DNA from: Gemmatimonadetes bacterium T265
GTDB lineage: Bacteria > Gemmatimonadota > Gemmatimonadetes > Gemmatimonadales > Gemmatimonadaceae
Reading direction: 5' to 3'
Assembly: GCA_019973575.1 (NCBI GenBank)
Contig: BPUI01000001.1
Location: 558,001-622,000, forward strand
Length of the DNA stretch: 64,000 nt
The translations under genes and the position numbers were made by a program. Below are positions 17,799-26,246 of the stretch, piece by piece (position 1 is the stretch's first letter; every line of letters starts with the position of its first letter). The notes under the pieces were generated by a model. It was not told the DNA's origin and made no database searches. It saw nothing but the letters and a program-made list of their open reading frames with translations.

Positions 17799-19174
17799 GC
17801 GGCCGCGCCGGCCGGCACGAGCGCGGCCGCGCCTAACGCGTCGTCCCGCCACCCGCGGAAGTCGGCCAGCGCGCGCTCCGCCATCCGCCCGCGCTTGGTC
17901 AGCTTGTCACGCACCGGCTCGGCCAGGTCGTCGACGAGGCCGAAGTTGGCGTTCATCGGCTGGAAGTGGCGCGGGTCGGCCTCGCGCAGGTGGCGGTAGA
18001 GCGCGCCGAGCATGGTCGTGGGCGGCGGGAGTACCGGGGCGAGGCCGCGGAGGCGACGGTCGAGGTTCACCGCGGCGAGCAACCCGGTTGCCGTGCTCTC
18101 CGTGTAGCCTTCGACGCCCGTCAGCTGCCCGGCGACGAAGGTCGTCGGCCCGTCGCGGAGCGACAGGTGTGGCGTGAGCGCAGCCGGCGTGTTCACGTAG
18201 CTGTTGCGGTGGATCGAACCGAAGCGGAGGAACTCCGCCCCGGCGAGCCCCGGGATCAGGCGGAAGACGCGCTGCTGCTCAGGATGGCGGAGTCGCGTCT
18301 GGAAGCCGACGAGGTTCCACATCCGCCCCGCCCGGTCCTCCTGCCGGAGCTGCACCACCGCCCACGGCCGCCGCCCGGTGCGCGGGTCGGTGAGCCCGAC
18401 CGGCTTGAGCGGCCCGAAGCGCAGCGTGTCCCGCCCGCGCCGGGCCATCTCTTCGACGGGCATGCACCCTTCGAAGTAGGGCACCGCGTCGAACGCGTGC
18501 GCGGTCGCCTGGTCGGCCGCGACGAGCGCGTCGAGGAACGCCTCGTACTCGCCGCAGTCCATCGGGCAGTTGAGGTACGCGCCCTCATCGCCCGCCCCTT
18601 CCATCGTCTCGCGCCCCCAGCGCGCCGCGCGAAACGCGACCGCATGGTCGACCGACTCGACCGCGACGACCGGCGCGATCGCGTCGTAGAAGGCGAGCGA
18701 CGCCTGCCCGAGCCGCTCAGCGAGCACGGCCGCGAGTGCGTCGGAGGTAAGCGGCCCGGTCGCGACGATGCCGACGTCGGGCAGCACGGTGACCTCCTCG
18801 CGCACGACGCGCACGTTCGGGTGCGCGGCCAGGCGCGCGTGCACCCCCACGGCGAACAGGGCGCGGTCGACGGTCAGCGCCGTCCCGCCGGGCACGCGCG
18901 CTTCGTCCGCGGCGGCGAGGATCACCGAGCCGAGTTCGCGCATCTCCGCCTTCAACAGCCCGTGCGCGGTGGTCGCCTCGGTACTCTTGAAGGTGTTCGA
19001 GCAGACGAGTTCGGCGAGCTGATCCGTCTTGTGCGCCGGCGTGGTACGCACGGGCCGCATCTCGTGCAGCGCGACATGGTGCCCGCGCTCGGCCAACTGC
19101 CACGCGGCCTCACTCCCGGCCAGCCCGCCACCGATGATCGTGATCTCGTCGGGGATCGCGTGGGCGGTGGGCAT
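17795..19174 (-). CDS. trmFO: tRNA (uracil-54-C5)-methyltransferase, folate/FAD-dependent
   Basis: TrmFO methylates U54 of tRNA using methylenetetrahydrofolate and FADH2. The 459-residue protein has the dinucleotide-binding start ITIIGGGLAGSEAAWQLAERG, the motif VCSNTFKS, the catalytic-Cys stretch LNCPMDCGEYEAF, YFEGCMPVEEMA, GPLKPVGL and a C-terminal GQLTGVEGYTES. Length matches (about 435-460). A -10-like TATACT lies only six bases upstream of the ATG (19181-19186 on the minus strand), which would suit a leaderless transcript. It is coupled to xerC by GTGA. Confidence 0.96.
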   Translation of the reverse strand: MPTAHAIPDEITIIGGGLAGSEAAWQLAERGHHVALHEMRPVRTTPAHKTDQLAELVCSNTFKSTEATTAHGLLKAEMRELGSVILAAADEARVPGGTALTVDRALFAVGVHARLAAHPNVRVVREEVTVLPDVGIVATGPLTSDALAAVLAERLGQASLAFYDAIAPVVAVESVDHAVAFRAARWGRETMEGAGDEGAYLNCPMDCGEYEAFLDALVAADQATAHAFDAVPYFEGCMPVEEMARRGRDTLRFGPLKPVGLTDPRTGRRPWAVVQLRQEDRAGRMWNLVGFQTRLRHPEQQRVFRLIPGLAGAEFLRFGSIHRNSYVNTPAALTPHLSLRDGPTTFVAGQLTGVEGYTESTATGLLAAVNLDRRLRGLAPVLPPPTTMLGALYRHLREADPRHFQPMNANFGLVDDLAEPVRDKLTKRGRMAERALADFRGWRDDALGAAALVPAGAAA

Positions 19175-19419
19175 GCCGCCAGTATAACGCGGCGCGGCGA
19201 GCTACTGCCGGTCGTACGGCGGGGCGAGCTGCAGTTGGCGGATCGCGTTCCGGATCTCGGAGTGCCACTCGAGGTCGGTCGGCCTCCTCCTCGTAGGCGC
19301 CGCCACGCCCGGCGGGTTACGCGGCTGCGGTCCCGGAAACGCCGGGCCTACGCCTTGCAGCCGCGGGGCGCCCGCGCCCCTCCTCGGCGCGTTGGTCCAT
19401 CCCCCGAACAGGACGACAC
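19175..19419. other. Divergent intergenic region
   Basis: This 245-base gap separates two divergent genes and should hold both promoters. A minus-strand TATACT is at 19181-19186 for trmFO. Nothing as clear is seen for the plus-strand gene. A short inverted repeat (GCGGCTGC at 19321-19328, GCAGCCGC at 19357-19364) lies midway and might be an operator or a stem in the 5' leader. The sequence AGGACG about six bases before ATG 19420 is a plausible ribosome site. Confidence 0.4.
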
Positions 19420-19803
19420 ATGGCAACCCAGGCAGACATCTCGGCCGCCCTGCAGCAGGCGGGCGTTACGGTGTACGGACTACAGGTCGCGGACAACTCG
19501 GTCGTCGGCACCGTCGGCTCGGAGGACGAGCGCCAGAAGGTCTACTCGACCGTCGCCGGCATCGACAACTCGCTCAACCTGAACATCTCGATCGACCCGG
19601 GCTTCGCGACGCAGGAGGCCAGCGCCGCCGCGACGACGTCGGGGCAGACGTACACGGTGCAGTCGGGCGACAACATGCGCCGCATCGCGCGTCATGTGTA
19701 CGGCGACGAGATGCAGTGGAAGAAGATCTGGGAGGCGAACAAGGACAAGATCCCGAACCCGGACGTCGTGCGGGAGGGATTGCAGCTGACGATTCCGGCC
19801 TGA
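19420..19803 (+). CDS. Kbp/YgaU-like BON-LysM protein
   Basis: The 127-residue protein has two parts. Residues about 5-62 (ADISAALQQAGVTVYGLQVA...NLNISIDPG) resemble a BON domain. Residues about 76-126 are a clear LysM domain (YTVQSGDNMRRIARHVYGD, then MQWKKIWEANKDKIPNPDVV and REGLQLTIP). There is no signal peptide, as in E. coli Kbp (YgaU), a cytoplasmic potassium-binding protein of similar size. A potassium-sensing role is inferred from that architecture. It is a lone plus-strand gene between the trmFO and topA blocks, closed by a long hairpin. Confidence 0.85.
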   Translation: MATQADISAALQQAGVTVYGLQVADNSVVGTVGSEDERQKVYSTVAGIDNSLNLNISIDPGFATQEASAAATTSGQTYTVQSGDNMRRIARHVYGDEMQWKKIWEANKDKIPNPDVVREGLQLTIPA

Positions 19804-19806
19804 GGC

Positions 19807-19890
19807 GGCGGCGTGCGGCGGCCCCGCGCGGCGTAGCGCGCGGGGCCGCCGCACGCCGCCGCCCCGCGGACCGCTACCACGGTCCGCGCG
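19807..19890 (+). terminator. Very long hairpin terminator, probably bidirectional
   Basis: A perfect stem of about 24 bp (19807-19830 with 19837-19860) closes on a six-base loop directly after the LysM gene stop. A second smaller hairpin follows (GCGGACCG/CGGTCCGC within 19866-19887). The gene on the other side, topA, converges and stops at 19903, so the structure can serve both strands. There is no T tract, so termination would rest on stem stability or Rho. Confidence 0.75.
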
Positions 19891-19902
19891 TTCTACCTGC
19901 TG

Positions 19903-22668
19903 TTAGGCCGCCTTGCGCGCCCGTGCCGCCCGCTTGGCGGGCGCCTTGGCGGCGGTCTTCCTGCCGCCCTTCGCGGCGCCCTTGCGCGCGCCCGCGGCCG
20001 GCAGCGCGCCCGCCCGCTCCTCGAGTAGCGCGACCGCCTGCGGCAGCGTGACCGACTCGGGCGTGACGCCCTTGGGGAGCGTGGCGCGTACCGGCTTCGC
20101 CTTGCGGTCCGCCGGCGTCGGCCCGAGCTGCACGTAGGGTCCGTAGCGCCCCTCGAACACCAGCACCGGCAGCCCCGTGGGCGCGTGCGCGCCGAGCTCC
20201 CGGAGCGGGGCGACCGTCCCGCCCGACGCCGCTCCGCGACCGCGCTTCGGCTGCGCGAGCAGGTCGACCGCGCGGCCGAGCGAGATCGTGAGCACGTCCT
20301 CGCCGGCCGGGACGGAGCGAAAGTCGTCCTTGCCGTCGGGGCCGCCCTTCACGTGCACCACGAACGGGCCGAAGCGCCCGACGCTCGCCTTCACCACGTT
20401 CCCCGACTCGGGGTGCGTGCCTAACGCGCGCGGGAGCGCGAGTAGGCCGAGTGCCTGCTCGAGGGTGATCGACTCGGGCGTCATGCCCTTGGCGAGGGAC
20501 GCGCGCTTGGGCTTTTCCTCCTCGCCGGCCTCGCCGAGCTGGACGTAGGGGCCGTACTGCCCGTTCATGAGGTAGACGGGGAGTCCGGTGGCGGGGTCTG
20601 TGCCTAACGAGGGCGGGCCGTCGACGCGCTGGCGCAGGAGGTCGCGCGCCATGCTGTCGGTGAGGTCCGCGGGCGCGACCGTGTCGGGGAGGTTGGCCCG
20701 GAACTTCTGGCCGTCCTCCTCGAACTCCAGGTACGGCCCGTAGCGCCCGATGCGCACCGCGGCGCCCAGCCCTTCGAGCTCGACGCGGCGCGCGCCGCCG
20801 GTCTCGTTCTTCACCGCGGACGCGCCGTGCTGCACCATCGGCTCGAGGCCAGGGTGCTGCGCGTCGCCGAAGTAGAACTCGCGGAGGTACGCGAGCTGGT
20901 CCTGCTCGCCGCGCGCGATCTCGTCGAGCTCGGTCTCCATGCGCGCGGTGAACTCGGTGTCGACGAGCGGCGCGAGGTGTTCTTCGAGCAGCGCCGTGAC
21001 GGCGAAGGCGGTGAACGTCGGGACGAGCGCCTTGCCGTCCTTCCGCACGTACCCGCGCGCCTGGATGGTGTCCATGATGCTCGCGTACGTACTCGGCCGT
21101 CCGATGCCGAAGTCCTCGAGCGCCTTGACGAGCGAGGCCTCGGTGTAGCGCGCGGGCGGCTGGGTCTCGTGGCCGTCGGGGCGGAGCGCGCGGCACGCGG
21201 GGCGGTCGCCCTTCTCCATCGCCGGCAGGATGACCTCGCGGTCCTCGAGCGCGGCGTCGGGGTCGTCGCTTCCCTCGACGTAGGCGCGGATGAAGCCCGG
21301 GAACTCGATGCGCTTGCCCGAAGCCCGAAAGCGGGCGTCGTCGCAGTCGAGCGTGACCGTCACGCGCACCTGGCGCGCGTCGGGCATCTGGCTCGCGACG
21401 GTGCGCTTCCAGATCAGGTCGTAGAGCCGGAGCTCGCGCCCGTCGAGGCCCGTGTCGTCGGGCTTGCGGAACGTCGTGCCCGAGGGGCGGATGGCCTCGT
21501 GCGCCTCCTGCGCGTTGGCGCTCTTGGTCGCGTACCGCCGCGGGTGGAGCGGTACGTACTCCCGCCCGAACTCGGCCGCCGCGGCGCGCGCGGCGGTGAT
21601 CGCCTCGTCGCTGAGGTTGACCGAGTCGGTCCGCATGTACGTGATGAAGCCGCGCTCGTAGAGCGCCTGCGCCGTACGCATCGTGTCGCGCGCGCCGAGG
21701 CCCAGCTTGCGGCTGGCTTCCTGCTGGAGCGTGGAGGTCGTGAACGGGGCGGCCGGCTTGGTGGTGAACGGCTCTTCCTCGCGGTCGACGACGACGAACG
21801 GGCGGCCGGTGAGGCGCTCGACGAGCGCGCGCGCGGCGGGCTCGTCGAGGAGGAGCGCCTCCTTGGCCGCGGCCGCGGAGAGCTTGCCCGTGGTCTTGTC
21901 GAAGTCCTTGCCGGTCGCGAGGCGCCGACCGCCTAACGCGACGAGGCGTCCCTCAAACGCCTGGCGCGCGTGTTCGAGGTCGGCGATGACGTCCCACCAC
22001 GTTGCGCTTCGGAAGGCGCGGCGCTCGCGCTCACGCTGGACGACGAGGCGTACGGCGGCACTCTGCACGCGGCCGGCGCTCAGGCGCGGGGCGACTGTGG
22101 TCCAGAGGAGCGGACTGACCGTGTAGCCGGTGAGGCGGTCGACGATGCGGCGGGCCTCCTGGGCGCGGACGAGGTTCTCGTCGACGTCGCGGAACTCACT
22201 CAGGGCGCGGCGGATGGCGGGCTCGGTAATCTCGTGAAACACCATGCGCCGCACGGGCACCTTGGGCTTGAGCTCCTGGAGGAGGTGCCACGAGATGCTC
22301 TCCCCCTCGCGGTCCTCGTCGGTCGCGAGGATGAGCTGGTCGGCGTCCTTCAACGCGTCCTTCAGCTCCTTGATGACCTTGCGACTCGTCGGCGGGACGA
22401 CGTAGAGCGGGCGGAAGTTGTCGTGGACGTCCACGCCCGTCCGCGCCCACTTCTCGCCGCGGTACTTCTCGGGGATCTCGCTCGCGTTCTGGGGCAGGTC
22501 GCGGACGTGGCCGACGGACGCCATGACGCGGAACCCGCGCGGCAGGTAGCGGCCGATCGTGCGGGCCTTGGTCGGGGATTCGACGATGACGAGGGAGCGC
22601 CGGCCGAGCGCGTCGACGTCGGCCCCGCTCTTCTGCGTCTTTGGCGCGGTCTTCTTGGCTGGCGGCAT
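19903..22668 (-). CDS. topA: DNA topoisomerase I
   Basis: This type IA topoisomerase relaxes negative supercoils. From the ATG at 22666-22668 it has 921 residues; an upstream frame to 22947 encodes only Arg/Pro-rich shadow. It shows the Toprim start [19 protein letters not shown], the acidic DEDREGES triad, [15 protein letters not shown], the catalytic Tyr motif [13 protein letters not shown] and [16 protein letters not shown]. The C-terminus has no zinc fingers; it has four repeats of the GRYGPY kind ([46 protein letters not shown]) and a Lys/Ala-rich histone-H1-like tail. The stop TAA lies in GCCTAAC. Confidence 0.97.
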   Translation of the reverse strand: MPPAKKTAPKTQKSGADVDALGRRSLVIVESPTKARTIGRYLPRGFRVMASVGHVRDLPQNASEIPEKYRGEKWARTGVDVHDNFRPLYVVPPTSRKVIKELKDALKDADQLILATDEDREGESISWHLLQELKPKVPVRRMVFHEITEPAIRRALSEFRDVDENLVRAQEARRIVDRLTGYTVSPLLWTTVAPRLSAGRVQSAAVRLVVQRERERRAFRSATWWDVIADLEHARQAFEGRLVALGGRRLATGKDFDKTTGKLSAAAAKEALLLDEPAARALVERLTGRPFVVVDREEEPFTTKPAAPFTTSTLQQEASRKLGLGARDTMRTAQALYERGFITYMRTDSVNLSDEAITAARAAAAEFGREYVPLHPRRYATKSANAQEAHEAIRPSGTTFRKPDDTGLDGRELRLYDLIWKRTVASQMPDARQVRVTVTLDCDDARFRASGKRIEFPGFIRAYVEGSDDPDAALEDREVILPAMEKGDRPACRALRPDGHETQPPARYTEASLVKALEDFGIGRPSTYASIMDTIQARGYVRKDGKALVPTFTAFAVTALLEEHLAPLVDTEFTARMETELDEIARGEQDQLAYLREFYFGDAQHPGLEPMVQHGASAVKNETGGARRVELEGLGAAVRIGRYGPYLEFEEDGQKFRANLPDTVAPADLTDSMARDLLRQRVDGPPSLGTDPATGLPVYLMNGQYGPYVQLGEAGEEEKPKRASLAKGMTPESITLEQALGLLALPRALGTHPESGNVVKASVGRFGPFVVHVKGGPDGKDDFRSVPAGEDVLTISLGRAVDLLAQPKRGRGAASGGTVAPLRELGAHAPTGLPVLVFEGRYGPYVQLGPTPADRKAKPVRATLPKGVTPESVTLPQAVALLEERAGALPAAGARKGAAKGGRKTAAKAPAKRAARARKAA

Positions 22669-22742
22669 ATGAGGCGAAACGCTCGGCGAGCGCGGGGTGC
22701 GGGAAGAACGGGTGCTGGTACCGTACGCGGAGACGATCTGCG

Positions 22743-23198
22743 CTAGTGAACGGTCGGCGGCGGGGCGGTGTCGACGGCGTCGCCGAGCAGGGCACGCAGC
22801 TCCGAAACGCCGACGGGCCCTTCGAGTTGGAGCAGGGCGCGGTCGACGAGGTGTTCGAACTCCCCGTCTCCCATGCCGTCGGCGCGGAGGCGAAGAAGCT
22901 GGCCCCACGCCTCCGGCGAGAAACGGGCCCGTTCGAACGGCGCCCAAACCCGGAGGGTGGGTCCGCCCGGGTCGCCGACGTCTTCGGCGCTCGTCTCCGG
23001 AGCCTCGTCGCGCGGCTCGCCGGCAGGGTCGGCGCCCGCGAGTTGGTCAAGGAGTGCCGCGGCGCGCTCGGTATCGTACCCCGCAGCGGCGAGCTGGATC
23101 GCCAGTTCCTGCCGAGTCGCGCCGGCGGCGGCGAGGGCGCGCAACTCGCGGAGGCGTGCCGCGCGCGCGTCGGCCGGGTCGGAGTCGTCCGCGCTCAC
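22743..23198 (-). CDS. Smg/DUF494-like protein
   Basis: The 151-residue acidic protein has an N-terminal helical part ([20 protein letters not shown]) and a C-terminal part. The stretch [20 protein letters not shown]...[22 protein letters not shown] resembles the end of DUF494/Smg proteins. In many genomes smg is a neighbour of topA, as here. Function is unknown. The start overlaps the aroK stop as ATGA. Similarity is partial, so the family call is moderate. Confidence 0.6.
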   Translation of the reverse strand: MSADDSDPADARAARLRELRALAAAGATRQELAIQLAAAGYDTERAAALLDQLAGADPAGEPRDEAPETSAEDVGDPGGPTLRVWAPFERARFSPEAWGQLLRLRADGMGDGEFEHLVDRALLQLEGPVGVSELRALLGDAVDTAPPPTVH

Positions 23199-23752
23199 GC
23201 CGCGACCTCGGTGGGTCGCGCGGGGCGGCGCTGCCAGGCGCGGACGGCAGCAACGACCTCTGCCGCGACCGCGTCCGCCGAGCGAGCGTCGGTGTCGATC
23301 GTCGTGTGGGCCGTGTCGTACGTCGCGGTTCGTCGGGCGAGGAGCGCGGCGAGCGCGCCGGCCGGGTCGGTTCCGGCGACGAGCGGGCGGACGGTGGGGT
23401 CGGCGGCGAGGCGTGCGGCGGCAACCGGGGGAGACACACGGAGGTACACCGTGCAGGTCGATGCGTCGAGCGCGGTGCGGGCGGCCGAGTTCGTCATCCA
23501 GCCGCCGCCGGGAGCGAGGACGGCGGGCGGCGCCGTGGCGAGCTCGCGCGCGAGGTCGGCTTCGGCGGCGCGGAACGCGGCTTCACCGAGGATGGCGAAC
23601 TGGTCCGCCACGCTAAGTCCGGTGCGCGCGACGAGTTCGACGTCGAAGTCGACGAACGGAACGCCGAGTTGACGCGCGGTGAGTCGGCCGACCGTGCTCT
23701 TGCCGGCGCCGGGGAGGCCGACGAGGGCGACGTGGTAGGCGGGCGCGTTCAT
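23195..23752 (-). CDS. aroK: Shikimate kinase
   Basis: AroK phosphorylates shikimate with ATP in aromatic amino-acid synthesis. The 185-residue protein has the P-loop GLPGAGKSTVG, the shikimate-binding DFD (VPFVDFDVELV), FRAAEADLARELA (the usual Glu is Ala-flanked), the APGGGWMTN motif, and the lid Arg in DPTVRPLVAG. The ATG at 23750-23752 was chosen because it lies just after the aroC stop; an in-frame ATG at 23767 would overlap aroC. It is coupled to the smg-like gene by ATGA. Confidence 0.94.
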   Translation of the reverse strand: MNAPAYHVALVGLPGAGKSTVGRLTARQLGVPFVDFDVELVARTGLSVADQFAILGEAAFRAAEADLARELATAPPAVLAPGGGWMTNSAARTALDASTCTVYLRVSPPVAAARLAADPTVRPLVAGTDPAGALAALLARRTATYDTAHTTIDTDARSADAVAAEVVAAVRAWQRRPARPTEVAA

Positions 23753-23759
23753 GCCAGGC

Positions 23760-25022
23760 TCACGCATCGACCGGGGTGCGTTCGGGCGCCACGGGTGCGG
23801 CCGACACCGCGGGGACGCGCGTGGCGACGTGGGCGAGGTAGCCGTCGAGGTTGCGGCGGAGTTCGCCGAGTGAGTCGCCGCCGCACTTTTCGAGGAGGGC
23901 CTGGGCGAGGACGAAGGCCGTCATCGCTTCGGCGATCACGCCCACGGCGGGGACGGCGGTGACGTCGCTGCGTTCGACCGAGGCGGCCGCGGGCTCGCCG
24001 GTGCGGACGTCGATCGTGCCGAGCGGGCGCATGAGGGTGCTGATCGGCTTCATCGCGACGCGGAGGACGAGTGGCTCGCCGGTGGTGATGCCGCCCTCAA
24101 GTCCACCGGCGCGATTGCTGGCGCGGCGGGGGGTGCCGTTGCCGCCCGACGTGGCGTGTTGCTGGACGATCGAGTCGTGGACCGCGGAGCCCGGGTGGCG
24201 GGCGGCGTCGAAGCCGAGTCCGATCTCGACGCCCTTGACGGCCGGGATCGACATGAGGGCTTGCGCGAGGCGGCCGTCGAGCTTGCGGTCCCAACTGACA
24301 TGGGCGCCGAGTCCGACGGGGAGGCCCTGAACGACGACCTCGCAGATGCCACCGAGCGTGTCGCCGGCGGCTTTGGCCTCGTCGACGCGGGCGATCATCG
24401 CCTGTTCGGCGTCGGGGTCGAGGGTGCGGAGCGGGGACTGGTCGGCGACCGCGTTGATGTCGACGGGCCAGGTGGCCGGTGCCGCCGCGTCGAGACCGCC
24501 GAGGTGGACGAGGTGGCTGGCGACGCGGACGCCGCATTCGGCGAGGAGGCGTTTGCAAACAGCGCCGGCGGCGACGCGGGCCGTCGTTTCGCGGGCGGAG
24601 GCGCGTTCGAGGATGTCGCGAGCGTCGGTGCGGTCGTACTTGAGCAGGCCGACGAGGTCGGCGTGGCCTGGGCGGACGCGGGTGACGGCGCGGGCGCGGA
24701 GCGCGGGCCGGCCTGCGTCGTCGGCGTCTTCCGGGCGGGGGGCCGGGTCCATGATCGCGTCCCAGTTGCGCCAGTCGGCGTTGCGGACGAGCATGGCGAT
24801 CGGGGCGCCGGTCGTTTCGCCAGCGCGGACTCCGGCGAGGAACTCGATGTGATCGCGTTCGATCTGCATGCGGCGGCCGCGGCCGTAGCCCTGCTGGCGG
24901 CGGGCGAGCTCCGCGTCCACGTCGGCCGCGAGGAGCGGCAGGCCTGCGGGGACCCCTTCGACGAGCGCCACGAGGGCCTGGCCGTGGGATTCGCCGGCGG
25001 TGGTGAAGCGGAGGTGAGGCAT
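23760..25022 (-). CDS. aroC: Chorismate synthase
   Basis: AroC makes chorismate from EPSP using reduced FMN. The 420-residue protein carries the signatures GESHGQALVALVEGVPAG, RRQQGYGRGRRM, RPGHADL, ERASARETTARVAAGA, the FMN-binding RASNRAGGLEGGITTGEPL and RSDVTAVPAVGVIAEAM. Length is slightly above the usual 350-400 because of the C-terminal tail. It forms a tight pair with aroK, consistent with coordinated shikimate-pathway expression. Confidence 0.97.
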   Translation of the reverse strand: MPHLRFTTAGESHGQALVALVEGVPAGLPLLAADVDAELARRQQGYGRGRRMQIERDHIEFLAGVRAGETTGAPIAMLVRNADWRNWDAIMDPAPRPEDADDAGRPALRARAVTRVRPGHADLVGLLKYDRTDARDILERASARETTARVAAGAVCKRLLAECGVRVASHLVHLGGLDAAAPATWPVDINAVADQSPLRTLDPDAEQAMIARVDEAKAAGDTLGGICEVVVQGLPVGLGAHVSWDRKLDGRLAQALMSIPAVKGVEIGLGFDAARHPGSAVHDSIVQQHATSGGNGTPRRASNRAGGLEGGITTGEPLVLRVAMKPISTLMRPLGTIDVRTGEPAAASVERSDVTAVPAVGVIAEAMTAFVLAQALLEKCGGDSLGELRRNLDGYLAHVATRVPAVSAAPVAPERTPVDA

Positions 25023-25130
25023 CGCGGGGGCTGGGGCGTGGGAGCGGGCCGAAGAAGGTAACGCGGCCGGCCGTCTGGGTAGGGCTGTTTCGTTGCGGGG
25101 TGGGGCGGCGTGTTGCGGGGCGGGCGGTCT

Positions 25131-26168
25131 TCAGCTGCCGAGGAGGAGCGAGACGAGCAGCGTCGCGATGAGGCCGAACGCGGCGACGACAAAATAGACT
25201 CCGGTCAGGAGTGCGACCTTCGCGGTCGTTCGCGCGCGGGACTCCCGACCGGTGCCGTAGACGCGGCGCGTGGCGAGCCACAGGTAGACGAGCGTCCATA
25301 CCGTCGGGACTAACGCCAGCCGTCCGGGGACGACGCGGGCCGCGGCGATCGCGATCAGCCCCTGGGCGTGCGTGTGCCAGGCGAAGACGACGTGCTCCGC
25401 GTAGAACAGCCGCGCGCCGCGCCACAACAGCGAGCACAGGAACGCGAACACCGGCACGAGCAGTGAGAGAGCCGTGCCGAGGTGGCCGAGGAACAGCCCT
25501 TCGAGCCACCGGCTCGCGTCGGCCGACGAGCGTCGGTCGATCTCGTCCTGTCGCTCACGGATGCTGCGCGCGATGCGCGCGCGTACCGAGTTCCCCTGCG
25601 GGACGGCGTCGGCTCGCTTCACCGGCCACTCGCCGTAGAACTTCACGATGTCGGCGACGGCGAAGTTGAGTCGCGTCGTGTCGGGAGGCGCGGCGGGCGC
25701 TCCTGCGGTCGCGGCTCGACGCGCGGGGGCCGTCTGCGGTCGCGTTTCGCTTGCCCGCGTGATGTGGACGATGCTCTGGCCGCCGGGGAGTGGCGCGCGG
25801 AGTGCGAGGAAGAGGAGCGCGCTCGCGAGGAGGTAGAGCTGGAAGGGCGAGAGGTACCGCTTGCGGCGCCCGGCGAGGGACTCGCGGGTGAGGGCACCCG
25901 GACGGGCGAGGAGGAGGCCGAACGTCGCCGGGATCTTGTGGTCCCAACCCGTGAGCGACTCGAACAGGTCGCTCGCGAAGGTGTGGAGTGGGCGGTGAAA
26001 GTCGCGTTGCGCCTGCCCGCAGTCTGGGCAGTACGCACGCGGCGACGCGGCGCCGCAGTTCGGGCACCGCGTCTCACAAGGCGCGGGGTCGGGCGCTGGC
26101 GGGTGGCGGTCGAGGGCGGCCGCGGTCGCACCGTCGACTGACGGAGGGGCGAGCTGGGGCACGCCCAA
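25131..26168 (-). CDS. DUF3667-type zinc-ribbon membrane protein
   Basis: The 345-residue protein has an N-terminal zinc ribbon (CPNCG...YCPDCG). The DUF3667 stretch follows (HRPLHTFASDLFESLTGWDH, then TFGLLLARPGALTRESLAGR and RKRYLSPFQLYLLASALLFL), with four or five membrane helices in the C-terminal half. Function is unknown. Start is TTG 26168 or GTG 26162. The minus strand reads TATACC about 14 bases upstream, a plausible -10. Confidence 0.8.
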   Translation of the reverse strand: MGVPQLAPPSVDGATAAALDRHPPAPDPAPCETRCPNCGAASPRAYCPDCGQAQRDFHRPLHTFASDLFESLTGWDHKIPATFGLLLARPGALTRESLAGRRKRYLSPFQLYLLASALLFLALRAPLPGGQSIVHITRASETRPQTAPARRAATAGAPAAPPDTTRLNFAVADIVKFYGEWPVKRADAVPQGNSVRARIARSIRERQDEIDRRSSADASRWLEGLFLGHLGTALSLLVPVFAFLCSLLWRGARLFYAEHVVFAWHTHAQGLIAIAAARVVPGRLALVPTVWTLVYLWLATRRVYGTGRESRARTTAKVALLTGVYFVVAAFGLIATLLVSLLLGS

Positions 26169-26246
26169 TCTTACTACCCGCGGGTATAGCGGGCCGGCGG
26201 AGGGGCGCGTCGGACGGCAGCCGGCGCGCCCCTCCGCCTCACCGAC

